A stretch of DNA of 64,000 bases from Micromonospora aurantiaca ATCC 27029 (lineage in GTDB: Bacteria; Actinomycetota; Actinomycetes; Mycobacteriales; Micromonosporaceae). The stretch covers positions 1,302,001 to 1,366,000 of the forward strand of contig NC_014391.1 of NCBI RefSeq assembly GCF_000145235.1, given 5' to 3'. The notes beneath the pieces are model-generated. The model searched no databases, was not told the origin of the DNA, and was given only the letters and a program-made list of their open reading frames with translations. The stretch's first letter is position 1, and every line of letters begins with the position of its first letter. Positions 16,818-25,605 of the stretch are shown here, one piece after another. The position numbers and the translations under genes were made by a program.

Positions 16818-19261
16818 GCCGTCGAACGCTGCTGCACGAGGGGTGGACGCTGCGGGCCGAGCCCGGGCCGGCGGTGCCGCCGGAGATCGCCGGGACGGCG
16901 GTGCCGGCGTCGGTCCCCGGTTGCGTCCACACCGACCTGCTCGCGGCCGGCCTCATCCCCGACCCGTACCTGGACGACAACGAGAACGGCCTCACCTGGA
17001 TCGGCCGCACCGACTGGGTCTACGAGACCACGTTCGCCGGGCAGCCCGGTGACGACGAGCGGGTCGACCTGGTCTGCGCCGGCCTCGACACGGTCGCCAC
17101 CGTCACGCTCAACGGCGTCGAGGTCGGCCGCACCGAGAACCAGCACCGCTCGTACCGCTTCGACGTCCGCTCGCTGCTGCGCCCGGACGGCAACACCCTC
17201 GCCGTACGCTTCGACTCCCCGTACCGGTACGCCGAGGCGCACCGGGACCGGCTCGGTGACCGGCCCAACGCGTACCCGGAGCCGTTCCACTTCATCCGCA
17301 AGACCGCCTGCAACTTCGGCTGGGACTGGGGGCCGACGCTCGTCACCGCCGGCATCTGGCGCGACATCGGCCTGCACGCCTGGTCCACCGCCCGGCTCGC
17401 GTCGGTCCGGCCGATTGTCACGGTGGCCGACGACGTCGGCCGGGTCGAGCTGCACGTGCAGGTCGAGCGGGCCGGCGACGAGCCGCTGACCGTCCGCGCC
17501 GCCGTCGCCGGGGTCACCGCCGACGTCGCCGTACCGGCGGGGGAGCGGACCGCCGTCGTGACGCTCACCGTCGCGGACCCCGCGCTGTGGTGGCCGATCG
17601 GGTACGGCGACCAGCCCCGGTACGACCTCGACGTCACCCTGTACGCCGACGACGGCCGGGAGCTGGACGCCGCCGCCCGCCGGATCGGGTTCCGTTCGGT
17701 CCGGCTGGACACCACGCCCGACGCCCACGGCACCCCGTTCACGCTGCACGTCAACGACGTGCCGGTGTTCGTCAAAGGCGTCAACTGGATCCCCGACGAC
17801 GCGTTCCCCAACCGGGTCACCCGGGAGCGCCTCGCGGAGCGGTTCGGCCAGGCGGCCGACGCGAACGTCAACCTGCTGCGCGTCTGGGGCGGCGGCCGGT
17901 ACGAGTCGGACGACTTCTACGACCTCGCCGACGAGATGGGGTTGCTGGTGCAGCAGGACTTCCTGTTCGCCTGCGCCGCGTACCCGGAGGAGGAGCCGTT
18001 CCGCACCGAGGTCGAGGCGGAGGCGCGGGAGCAGGTGACCCGCCTCGCCGGGCACCCGTCGCTGGTGCTCTGGACCGGCAACAACGAGAACATCTGGGGC
18101 TGGCACGACTGGGACTGGCAGGAGCCCCTGGCCGGACGCACCTGGGGACGCGGCTACTACCTGGACCTGCTCCCCGCGATCGTCGGCGAGCTGGACCCGA
18201 CGGTCCCGTACTGGCCGGGTAGCCCCTGGTCCGGCAGCGAGGACGTCCACCCCAACGACCCGGCGCACGGCACCACGCACATCTGGGACGTGTGGAACAC
18301 CGACGACTACACGCGCTACCGGGACTACGTTCCACGCTTCGTGGCCGAGTTCGGCTACCAGGCGCCGCCCGCGTACGCGACGCTGCGCCGGGCCCTCTCC
18401 GACGACCCGCTCACGCACGACTCGCCGGGCATGGCACACCACCAGAAGGCTGCGGACGGGGACGGCAAGCTCCGGCGCGGGCTCGACGCCCACCTGCCGC
18501 CGCCCGCCGACTTCGACGACTGGCACTACCTCACCCAGCTCAACCAGGCCCGCGCCATCCAGCTCGGGGTGGAGCACTTCCGCTCGCACCGGCCGGTCTG
18601 CACCGGCACCGTCGTGTGGCAGCTGAACGACTGCTGGCCGGTCACGTCCTGGTCGGCGATCGACGGCGACGGCCGCCGCAAACCCCTCTGGTACGCGCTG
18701 CGCCGCGCCTACGCCGACCGGCTGCTGACGGTGCAGCCGCGCGACGGCGGGCTGGCGCTGGTGGCGGTGAACGAGACCGATCGGGCGTGGAGCGGGCCGG
18801 CCACCGTCACCCGGCTGGCGCTCACCGGGGAGCCGAGGGCGAAGACCTCGGTCGACCTCGACGTCCCCGCGTACTCCTCGGTGGTGCTGGCGCTGCCGGC
18901 GGAGCTGGCGCGGCCGGACGACGGCCGCGCGGAACTGCTCGTCGCGGACGCCGGGGACACCGCGGAGCGCGCGCTGTGGTTCTTCGCCGAGGACCGCGAC
19001 GTGCGGTGGCCGGCGGCGCAGTGGGACGCGACTGTCGAGCCGGTCGACGGCGGCCGGCGGGTCCGGGTGACCGCCCGGACCGTGCTGCGCGACCTGACGC
19101 TGTTCCCTGATCGCCTCGATCCGGCCGCGCAGGTGGACCGGGCGCTGGTGACGCTGCTGCCGGGGGAGAGCGCGACGTTCACCGTGCACGCGCCCGGCCC
19201 GCTCGACGCCGACGCGCTCACCCGCCGCCCGGTGCTGCGCTGCGTCAACGACCTCGTCTGA
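16814..19261 (+). CDS. GH2-family beta-mannosidase
   Basis: The 815-residue protein has the GH2 beta-mannosidase layout: a sugar-binding jelly-roll start (VPGCVHTDLLAAGLIPDPY), immunoglobulin-like domains, and a TIM barrel with VWGGGRYESDDFYD. The acid/base Glu is E425 in GNNENIWGWHDW and the nucleophile is E512 in VAEFGYQ. It hydrolyses terminal beta-linked mannose. No signal peptide is present, so it acts inside the cell on imported oligosaccharides. The GTG at 16814 overlaps the permease stop by 4 nt. A role in mannan or N-glycan-derived mannoside use follows from the operon. Confidence 0.87.
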   Translation: MSRRTLLHEGWTLRAEPGPAVPPEIAGTAVPASVPGCVHTDLLAAGLIPDPYLDDNENGLTWIGRTDWVYETTFAGQPGDDERVDLVCAGLDTVATVTLNGVEVGRTENQHRSYRFDVRSLLRPDGNTLAVRFDSPYRYAEAHRDRLGDRPNAYPEPFHFIRKTACNFGWDWGPTLVTAGIWRDIGLHAWSTARLASVRPIVTVADDVGRVELHVQVERAGDEPLTVRAAVAGVTADVAVPAGERTAVVTLTVADPALWWPIGYGDQPRYDLDVTLYADDGRELDAAARRIGFRSVRLDTTPDAHGTPFTLHVNDVPVFVKGVNWIPDDAFPNRVTRERLAERFGQAADANVNLLRVWGGGRYESDDFYDLADEMGLLVQQDFLFACAAYPEEEPFRTEVEAEAREQVTRLAGHPSLVLWTGNNENIWGWHDWDWQEPLAGRTWGRGYYLDLLPAIVGELDPTVPYWPGSPWSGSEDVHPNDPAHGTTHIWDVWNTDDYTRYRDYVPRFVAEFGYQAPPAYATLRRALSDDPLTHDSPGMAHHQKAADGDGKLRRGLDAHLPPPADFDDWHYLTQLNQARAIQLGVEHFRSHRPVCTGTVVWQLNDCWPVTSWSAIDGDGRRKPLWYALRRAYADRLLTVQPRDGGLALVAVNETDRAWSGPATVTRLALTGEPRAKTSVDLDVPAYSSVVLALPAELARPDDGRAELLVADAGDTAERALWFFAEDRDVRWPAAQWDATVEPVDGGRRVRVTARTVLRDLTLFPDRLDPAAQVDRALVTLLPGESATFTVHAPGPLDADALTRRPVLRCVNDLV

Positions 19262-19288
19262 AGGGCCTTACCCGCATCTCCGTCGATT

Positions 19289-19318
19289 TGAAGATTTCTG
19301 CAAGTGATAAAGTCTTCA
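19289..19318. promoter_or_regulatory. Inverted repeat operator upstream of the ArsR gene
   Basis: TGAAGA at 19289-19294 is matched by TCTTCA at 19313-19318, 22 bp before the ArsR start. The stretch is A/T-rich compared with its surroundings and contains GATAAA, a possible -10. It is a candidate autoregulatory ArsR site. Confidence 0.5.
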
Positions 19319-19339
19319 GAGTCGTCGGAGAGGTGAGTC

Positions 19340-19678
19340 ATGTCGGTGCCGCTGTACCAGGCCAAGGCGGAGCTGTTCCGCACCCTCGGGCACCCCGTGC
19401 GCATCCGGGTGCTCGAACTGCTCCAGGACGGGCCGAAGCCGGTCCGCGACCTGCTGGCCGCCATCGACGTGGAGGCGTCGAACCTCTCCCAGCAGCTCGC
19501 CGTGCTGCGCCGCGCCGGCATGGTCACCTCGTACCGGGACGGCCCGCTGGTCATGTACGCGCTCAGCACCCCCGACGTGGCCGATCTGCTCGCCGCCGGA
19601 CGGCGCATCCTCGGCGCGGTCCTCACCGACCGGGACGCCCTGCTGGACGAGCTGCGGGCCTCCGGGACGGACCGGTGA
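19340..19678 (+). CDS. ArsR-family winged-helix regulator
   Basis: The 112-residue protein has the ArsR/SmtB helix-turn-helix (VRDLLAAIDVEASNLSQQLA) and a beta wing (MVTSYRDGPLVMYAL). It contains no cysteine, so the usual metal- or thiol-sensing sites of this family are absent and its signal is unknown. The ATG at 19340 follows GGAGAGG. The stop overlaps the GTG of the SulP transporter gene by 4 nt, so the two are co-translated and the transporter is the likely regulated target. Confidence 0.83.
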   Translation: MSVPLYQAKAELFRTLGHPVRIRVLELLQDGPKPVRDLLAAIDVEASNLSQQLAVLRRAGMVTSYRDGPLVMYALSTPDVADLLAAGRRILGAVLTDRDALLDELRASGTDR

Positions 19679-21366
19679 GCGCGGCTGCCCTTCGCGCCGG
19701 TGACGCCGTACGCCGGGCGGGCCGGCTGTTCGCCGGGCTGCTGCCCGGCCGGGCCGACTGGCAGAACGCGCGCCGCTCACCCCGGCGCGACCTGCTCGCC
19801 GGGCTCACCGTCGCGGTGGTGGCGCTGCCCCTGGCACTCGCCTTCGGCGTCACCTCCGGGCTCGGCGCGCAGGCCGGCCTGGTCACCGCCGTCGTCGCCG
19901 GCGCCGTCGCGGCGATCTTCGGCGGCTCCAACCTCCAGGTCTCCGGTCCCACCGGGGCCATGACAGTCGTGCTGGTGCCCGTGGTGCAGCAGTTCGGTGC
20001 CGGTGGCGTGCTGATGGTCGGCGCGCTGGCCGGGCTGATCCTGATCGCGCTCGCAGTGGCCCGCCTCGGCCGGTACGTCCGCTACCTGCCGGCCCCGGTG
20101 ATCGAGGGCTTCACCGCCGGCATCGCCGTGGTCATCGCGCTGCAACAGGTGCCGGCCGCGCTCGGCGTCACCGCCGCGCACGGCGAGAAGGTGTGGGCGG
20201 TGGCTGCCGACGCGGTCGCCCGGTTCGCCGCGCACCCCCGGCCCGCCGCGATCGCTGTGGCGCTCGGCGTGGCGGCGCTGATGCTGCTCGGCGGTCGGTG
20301 GCGGCCCGCTGTGCCGTTCTCCCTGGTCGGGGTGGCCGCCGCGACGATCCTCGCCGAGCTGTCCCCGATCGACCTGGCCCGGATCGGCGAGCTGCCGCAG
20401 GGGCTGCCCGCGCCGTCGCTGGACTTCGTGGACCTCGGCGCGCTGGGCGTACTGCTGCCGAGCGCCCTCGCCGTGGCCGCGCTCGCCGCCCTGGAGAGCC
20501 TGCTCTCCGCCACTGTGGCGGACGGCATGACGGTCGGCGAGCGGCACGACCCGGACCGGGAACTGTTCGGCCAGGGCCTGGCCAACCTCGCCTCCCCGGT
20601 CTTCGGCGGCATCCCGGCGACCGCCGCCATCGCCCGTACGGCGGTGAACGTGCGTGCCGGGGCGTCCTCGAAGCTCGCCGCGCTCACCCACGCGGTGGCC
20701 CTCGCCGCGATCGTGCTCGCCGCCGCCCCGCTGGTCGGCCGTATCCCGCTGGCCGCCCTGGCCGGGGTGTTGCTCGCCACCACGGTACGGATGGTGGAGG
20801 CGGCCTCCCTGCTCGCGCTGATGCGGGCCACTCGCGCCGACGCGGTGGTGCTGGTGCTGACGTTCGCCGTCACGGTGATCTGGGACCTGGTGACAGCAGT
20901 GGTCGTCGGGCTCGCGGTCGCGGTCGTCCTGGCGCTGCGCGCGGTGGCCCGCAGCGCCAAGCTGGAACAGGTGCCGCTGGACACCGGCGAGCACAGCGAC
21001 GAGGAACACGCGCTGCTCGCCGAGCACATCGTGGCGTACCGGCTGGACGGGCCGCTGTTCTTCGCCGCCGCGCACACGTTCCTGCTGGAACTGGCCGAGG
21101 TGGCCGACGTGCGGGTGGTGATCCTGCGGATGTCCCGCGTCTCCACGGTCGACGCGACCGGCGCCCAGGTGCTCGGCGACGCCATCGCCCGGCTGCGCGG
21201 CCGGGGGATCACGGTGCTGCTCTCCGGCATCACCCCGGGCCACGACCAGGTGCTCAGCACGCTCGGCGTCGCCGACGAGCTGCGCCGCGAGGGCCTGGTG
21301 TTCGCGGACACCCCGGCCGCCATCCGGTACGCCCGGGGTGTCGCCCTCGCCGCGAGCCCGGCCTAG
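19675..21366 (+). CDS. SulP-family anion transporter with STAS domain
   Basis: The 563-residue membrane carrier has LLAGLTVAVVALPLALAF and GGSNLQVSGPTGAMTVVL near the start, the SulP signature, and about 10-12 hydrophobic helices. The cytoplasmic STAS domain (about residues 445-550) contains ILRMSRVSTVDATGAQVLG. The family moves sulfate, bicarbonate or other anions; the substrate is not readable here. The GTG at 19675 overlaps the ArsR stop and gives the normal family length, though the frame is open further upstream. The stop codon TAG overlaps that of the convergent DUF4386 gene. Confidence 0.85.
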   Translation: MSAAALRAGDAVRRAGRLFAGLLPGRADWQNARRSPRRDLLAGLTVAVVALPLALAFGVTSGLGAQAGLVTAVVAGAVAAIFGGSNLQVSGPTGAMTVVLVPVVQQFGAGGVLMVGALAGLILIALAVARLGRYVRYLPAPVIEGFTAGIAVVIALQQVPAALGVTAAHGEKVWAVAADAVARFAAHPRPAAIAVALGVAALMLLGGRWRPAVPFSLVGVAAATILAELSPIDLARIGELPQGLPAPSLDFVDLGALGVLLPSALAVAALAALESLLSATVADGMTVGERHDPDRELFGQGLANLASPVFGGIPATAAIARTAVNVRAGASSKLAALTHAVALAAIVLAAAPLVGRIPLAALAGVLLATTVRMVEAASLLALMRATRADAVVLVLTFAVTVIWDLVTAVVVGLAVAVVLALRAVARSAKLEQVPLDTGEHSDEEHALLAEHIVAYRLDGPLFFAAAHTFLLELAEVADVRVVILRMSRVSTVDATGAQVLGDAIARLRGRGITVLLSGITPGHDQVLSTLGVADELRREGLVFADTPAAIRYARGVALAASPA

Positions 21367-22037
21367 GCTTCGGTCCCTTCGAGTGCCCGCCTGCGCACGC
21401 CGAAGATGATCAGGTAGCCGAGGATCCAGACCTCGCCCACAGTGGCGGGGATCACCAGCAGGTCGCCGGCGGCGCCGGCGCCGGGGGCGAGGTACGCGAC
21501 GAACGTCATGAGCACGTAGCCGACACCACCGGCGACGAGGACCCAGCCCAGCGGCCGGGGCAGCCAGCCCGACCGGAGCACGCACCAGCCCATCGGCACC
21601 AGCCAGAGGCCGAAGAAGAGCCCGCCCACCTCCCACAGGTTCCCGCTGACCAGGTAGAGCAGCTGGACGGTGTCGGCGTCGCCCGGCCCGCCGGTCGCGA
21701 CCTGCAAGGCCGTCGCGAGGACGGCGGCGCTGCCGAGGATCGCGACGGCGTTGACGAGCCCGAAGGCGGCGATGCTGCCCGCGGCGGTGCCGTCGACAGT
21801 ACGGAACAGGCGGTGGAACCAGACCGCGGTGAGCGTCTGGGTGAGGACGACCAGTAGTTCGAGGGCGATGCCGAGGCGGGCCAGCGACTCGTGGGCCACC
21901 AGGTTGGCGAGCGTCGTGCCCGCGTCGTCGGCGTCGAAGAGCATGGGACGGACGGTGAGGAACCCCAGGGCGCCGGTGACGGCGAGCCCGAGGTAGAACA
22001 GCCCGGTCACCCGGGCGGTACGGATCAGCTGGTGCAT
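21363..22037 (-). CDS. DUF4386 membrane protein
   Basis: The 224-residue protein has six hydrophobic helices and DUF4386-like features: RTARVTGLFYLGLAVTGALG at the start, and YLVSGNLWEVGGLFFGLWLV plus MGWCVLRSGWLPRPLGWVL in the second half. The function is unknown. The ATG at 22037 follows AAGGAG. It is divergent from a TetR gene across a spacer containing two operator palindromes, so it is the probable target of that regulator. Confidence 0.78.
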   Translation of the reverse strand: MHQLIRTARVTGLFYLGLAVTGALGFLTVRPMLFDADDAGTTLANLVAHESLARLGIALELLVVLTQTLTAVWFHRLFRTVDGTAAGSIAAFGLVNAVAILGSAAVLATALQVATGGPGDADTVQLLYLVSGNLWEVGGLFFGLWLVPMGWCVLRSGWLPRPLGWVLVAGGVGYVLMTFVAYLAPGAGAAGDLLVIPATVGEVWILGYLIIFGVRRRALEGTEA

Positions 22038-22079
22038 GGCGGCTCCTTCGGGGGTGATCGACGTGCCGTGGCCGGGGTC

Positions 22080-22115
22080 GCCTTACGTCGTAAGGCCAAC
22101 CATACGTTGTAAGGT
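22080..22115. promoter_or_regulatory. Two TetR-type operator palindromes
   Basis: GCCTTACGTCGTAAGGC at 22080-22096 is a perfect 7-3-7 palindrome. ACCATACGTTGTAAGGT at 22099-22115 is a second copy with one arm mismatch. Their centres are 19 bp apart, in the spacer between the divergent DUF4386 and TetR genes. Confidence 0.75.
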
Positions 22116-22123
22116 CAAGGGAG

Positions 22124-22828
22124 ATGGGAAGCCGCATGGGAGCGAGGAAGCCTCGGGAGCCGCTCAGCCGCGAGCGGGCCCTGGCCAGCGCGATCGCCCT
22201 GGTCGACGCCGAGGGGATGGCGGCGCTCACGATGCGCCGGCTCGCCGCCGAACTCGGCGTCGAGGCCATGTCGCTCTACCACCACCTGCCCGGCAAGGCC
22301 GGACTGCTCGACGGCCTCGTGGACGCCGTCGCCGCCGAGATCACCGCAGCCGCCGAACGGGCCGAGGCAGACGCGCCCGGCGGTGACTGGCGGACCCGGC
22401 TGCGGCTGCGCTTCCTCGCCGCGCGTGCGGTCATGCTGCGGCACCCGTGGGCCCCGGCGCTGCTCAGCTCCCGCCCGACCGTCCCCGCCGGGGTGTACGC
22501 CTACTACGACGGCATCCTCGCCACCCTCGTCGAGGGCGGCTTCTCGTACCGGATCGCCCACCGGGCGCTGCACGCCTTCGGCAGCCTTGCGCTCGGCTTC
22601 GCGCAGGAGGTGTTCCGGCCGGACGCGGGCGGGGAGGCCGACGCGGCGGCAGCGGAGGCCGAGATGGTGGCGCTGGCCGAGCGGCTGCCGCACCTGGCCG
22701 CCATGGTCGCCGCCGAGACGCACGACGTGGCAGATCCGACGCTCGGGTGGTGCGATTCTCAGACCGAGTTCGAATTCACCCTCGACCTGCTCTTCGACGG
22801 CCTGGAGCGACACCGCCCGAGCCCTTGA
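22124..22828 (+). CDS. TetR-family transcriptional regulator
   Basis: The protein has up to 234 residues. The N-terminal helix-turn-helix reads MRRLAAELGVEAMSLYHHLP, and the C-terminal ligand domain resembles the TetR_C_1 group (LRHPWAPALLSSRP, YRIAHRALHAFGS). The ATG at 22124 abuts AAGGGAG, which is too close; the in-frame ATG at 22136 lies 12 nt from it and may be the true start. It probably represses itself and the divergent DUF4386 gene through the palindromes at 22080-22115. Confidence 0.82.
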   Translation: MGSRMGARKPREPLSRERALASAIALVDAEGMAALTMRRLAAELGVEAMSLYHHLPGKAGLLDGLVDAVAAEITAAAERAEADAPGGDWRTRLRLRFLAARAVMLRHPWAPALLSSRPTVPAGVYAYYDGILATLVEGGFSYRIAHRALHAFGSLALGFAQEVFRPDAGGEADAAAAEAEMVALAERLPHLAAMVAAETHDVADPTLGWCDSQTEFEFTLDLLFDGLERHRPSP

Positions 22829-23047
22829 CCCGGCCCGTGCCATTCGCAGTCAGGTATCGGACTGAGAAGCCGACGAAAGCCGAACTGATGAGACCGCTTA
22901 TCCGTCCGGCATTCGCTTTCGGCCGGGATGGATCGCTCGACATCCGACCGGCCAACTCTTTTCGTTCGTACGCGCCAATGGTCGCGCCGCTTTTCGACCG
23001 GGCTCGCGAGTAACTTCTCGTACCACCGCATTCACGAGGAGTCACTT

Positions 23048-24442
23048 ATGTCTGAGGAAACCTGGCTCGCGGCACGTCTGATTCCTACTTCGGGTATCAA
23101 CGGCGCCGAGGAGCAGGAACGCCGGGCGACCTCCGCCCTGCTGGCGGTGATGAGCGCGGTCCGGGAGTTCGGGCGTGTCCTGACCCAGTCCGTCGGCGCG
23201 CCGGCCGGAGTCGTGCAGACCTTCATCGAGGTTCCGTTCAAAATCGGAAACCAGCAACTCTTTCCGGACGGCCTCATCCGCGTCACGAGGGGGCAACGCC
23301 AGTGGACCGCGCTCGTGGAGGTGAAGACCGGCAGTAACCCGCTGCGATCCGAGCAGTTGGAGGCCTACCTGGACATTGCGCGGGAGCAGGGATTCGACGC
23401 CCTCATCACGATCTCGAACGAGATCGCTCCCGTTCCGGGTCAGCATCCGACGACAGTCGATCGCCGGAAACTGCGCAAGGTCGCCCTGTATCACCTGCCC
23501 TGGACGGAGATCCTGACCCAGGCCGTGATCCAGAAGGAATACCGCGGCGTCGCAGACCCGGATCAGGCATGGGTTCTGGGCGAGCTGATCCGATACCTCG
23601 AACACCCGCGTTCGGGCGCTCTCGAGTTCAGCGACATGGGGCCGGCCTGGGTGCAGGTGCGGGACGGGGTGTCGGCCGGGACATTGCGGGCCGGCGACAG
23701 TGCCGCGGCGCAGGTCGCCGGGCGCTTCGACGCCTTGATCCGTTACGCGTGCCTCCGGCTCGGCCGACAGTTGGGCACCGACGTGACTCCCGCGCTGAGC
23801 CGCCGCGACCTCGCCGATCCGGCGGCGCGCACCCAGTCGCTCGCCAACCAACTCGCCAGCGCCGGCACCCTGAGCGGCAGCATCCGGATTCCGGGCGCGG
23901 TCGGGCACCTGCACGTGACGGCCGATCTGCGGGCCGGGCAGATCGTCTGCCACGTCGATGTCGACGCTCCCCGGTCGGGCCGGCCGACCACCCGGGTGAA
24001 CTGGCTGGTCCGTCAACTGAAGGACGCGCCGGACACGGTCCGGATCGAGGCATTCGCCATGCACGCCCGAGGAGGTGGCGCCACCGATCTCCTCCGCCAG
24101 GTACGCGCCGAGCCCACGACGCTCATCACCGACCCCTCGCGCGAGCTGCGAGCATTCCGTATCGCCCAGAGCACGGCTGCGGGAACCAAGCGTGGCAGTG
24201 GTCGGGGCGCCTTTATCGACTCCGTGCTGCACGCCGTCGACGACTTCTACGAGCAGATCATCCAGAACCTCAAGCCGTGGATGCCCGCGCCGCCCCGGTT
24301 GCGTACGTCGGAGGACGTGATCCCCGTTCAGCCGGTCGCTTCCAGCCTCGTCTCCACCGCGATCTCCTCCCAGGACAGCCCCGAGTTCGACACCGAGGGA
24401 ACGCCCGGCGGCTCTGGTTCCTCGGACCGCCCCGGCGAGTGA
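23048..24442 (+). CDS. PD-(D/E)XK nuclease-like protein of unknown role
   Basis: The protein has 464 residues. An N-terminal domain carries a PD-(D/E)XK-like core: a conserved E/IEVPF strand, FPDGLIRV (Asp about 73), then ALVEVKTG (about 88-95) and a helix with QLEAYLDIAREQG, as in restriction-type folds. The middle and C-terminal parts (about 200-464) contain a beta-rich region (GSIRIPGAVGHLHVTADLRA) that I cannot assign, ending in a Ser/Gly-rich tail. ATG 23048 has GAGGAG 7 nt upstream. Base composition is less G+C-rich than in neighbouring core genes. It opens the accessory region that ends in the BREX operon. Nuclease activity is inferred. Confidence 0.7.
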   Translation: MSEETWLAARLIPTSGINGAEEQERRATSALLAVMSAVREFGRVLTQSVGAPAGVVQTFIEVPFKIGNQQLFPDGLIRVTRGQRQWTALVEVKTGSNPLRSEQLEAYLDIAREQGFDALITISNEIAPVPGQHPTTVDRRKLRKVALYHLPWTEILTQAVIQKEYRGVADPDQAWVLGELIRYLEHPRSGALEFSDMGPAWVQVRDGVSAGTLRAGDSAAAQVAGRFDALIRYACLRLGRQLGTDVTPALSRRDLADPAARTQSLANQLASAGTLSGSIRIPGAVGHLHVTADLRAGQIVCHVDVDAPRSGRPTTRVNWLVRQLKDAPDTVRIEAFAMHARGGGATDLLRQVRAEPTTLITDPSRELRAFRIAQSTAAGTKRGSGRGAFIDSVLHAVDDFYEQIIQNLKPWMPAPPRLRTSEDVIPVQPVASSLVSTAISSQDSPEFDTEGTPGGSGSSDRPGE

Positions 24443-24531
24443 CCCCGCGGTTCCGCCCGTAGCGGGGGGCGTTTCGTCCAGCCCTGACGGACGGGCGGGT
24501 TCGGGCGGCGCCCGGCGGGTACCAGGACGGC

Positions 24532-24705
24532 ATGACTGATCCGGTTGAGCTGTCCGAACTGCACGCCGGAGGCGCCGACCCCGACGACGTCACCCCGGAG
24601 GACCCGCACGCGGACCTGGACGGCACCGACGAGAACTCGCCGGCGGAGTTCGGCCTGCCCATCGACGGCACCGCACCGGCCGAGGAGGACCCCACCCAGC
24701 GGTGA
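24532..24705 (+). CDS. Small acidic protein, 57 residues
   Basis: The ATG at 24532 is preceded by AGGA and opens a 57-codon frame ending in TGA at 24703-24705. The product begins MTDPVELSELHAGG and is very rich in Asp, Glu and Pro with almost no basic residues. It has no hydrophobic segment and is probably disordered. Codon use is strongly G/C-ending and typical of the host, which supports a real gene. The function is unknown. Confidence 0.62.
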   Translation: MTDPVELSELHAGGADPDDVTPEDPHADLDGTDENSPAEFGLPIDGTAPAEEDPTQR

Positions 24706-24782
24706 GGGGAACGCCATGGGTGTCAAACGGGTCCGGAGACACCCATGACGTTCCACCCGATGGCGGCGCAGGCCGCGGGCCG

Positions 24783-25505
24783 TCAGCTGGGGAGGGCGGC
24801 GAGGCCGGCCAGCAGTTCCCACCGCTCGGCCTCGGTGAGCACCGCGTACGCAGGCTCGTCGCGGCGGTCGGTGTCCGCCTCGATCGCCGCGCGTTCCGGG
24901 CCGTCCGGCAGCGCCCGGATCCCCTCGGCGGTCAGCCCGGCGGCCCGCCACGCGGCCCGGTGCGCGTCGGCGCGGTGGTGGCGCAGCGAGCCCAGCCGGG
25001 TGACCAGCAGCAGCGCCGGGGAGGCACCCTCCGGCTCGTACGGCGGGGACATCGCCCGGAACACCGGCCCGCCGGTGGCCTGCGCGTGCGTCAGCACCCG
25101 GCCGACCAGGTCGGCGAGGCGGGGCACGATGCGCAGACCGGGCAGCACACCGGGCAGCGTCGACCACAGTTCCTCGGCTGCCTCACCGGTGGCCCGCTGG
25201 GCGAACAGCGTCAGCTCGCGGCCGAGGTCGGTGAGGTGCCAGGCGCCGTCGGCGTCCCGGACCACGACGCCCTGCTCCAGTTCCTCGTCCATGCTTCCGG
25301 AGGTGTAGATCAGGCCGTCGGCAAGCGCCTCGGCGGGCATCGGCCGGGCCAGCACGCCGGAGAAGAAGCTGTTCTCCGCGCCGAGTGCGCAGCCCCGCTC
25401 GGCGTAGAACGCCTCCATCTGGGCGCGGGCTCCCCACCGGGCGCCCACGTACACCCGGTCGATCGCCGGCCGGACCAGTCGCGCGTAGCTCACCGTCGTC
25501 TCCAC
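24783..25505 (-). CDS. Hypothetical protein, possible winged-helix (SCO6745-like)
   Basis: The 240-residue soluble protein has GARAQMEAFYAERG, FFSGVLARPM and a tail with LLVTRLGSLRHHRADAHRAA. The pattern recalls the actinobacterial SCO6745 family, described as helix-turn-helix-like, but I hold that loosely. GTG 25505 has no ribosome site; a TAGGGT hexamer lies 8 nt before it, consistent with a leaderless message. It faces away from the DUF2075 gene. Confidence 0.6.
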   Translation of the reverse strand: METTVSYARLVRPAIDRVYVGARWGARAQMEAFYAERGCALGAENSFFSGVLARPMPAEALADGLIYTSGSMDEELEQGVVVRDADGAWHLTDLGRELTLFAQRATGEAAEELWSTLPGVLPGLRIVPRLADLVGRVLTHAQATGGPVFRAMSPPYEPEGASPALLLVTRLGSLRHHRADAHRAAWRAAGLTAEGIRALPDGPERAAIEADTDRRDEPAYAVLTEAERWELLAGLAALPS

Positions 25506-25605
25506 GCCGCCAGACCCTAGCGACCAGGAAGCGTGCCGTGTGACCGAGTGGATGCGGCATCTGGCTGCATGAATGGGTAGCCCCTGTCCGGAGGAGGTCG
25601 CTAAA

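Noticed and set aside
16775..19189. Minus-strand open frame opposite the beta-mannosidase
   Set aside because: It is a shadow of the GH2 gene, which has catalytic residues in the plus frame.
19777..22269. Long minus-strand frame opposite the SulP transporter
   Set aside because: It is antisense, low-complexity and spans two real genes.
22829..23047. Possible small genes between TetR and the nuclease-like gene
   Set aside because: The short frames on both strands lack ribosome sites and conserved look; the stretch is treated as a promoter region.
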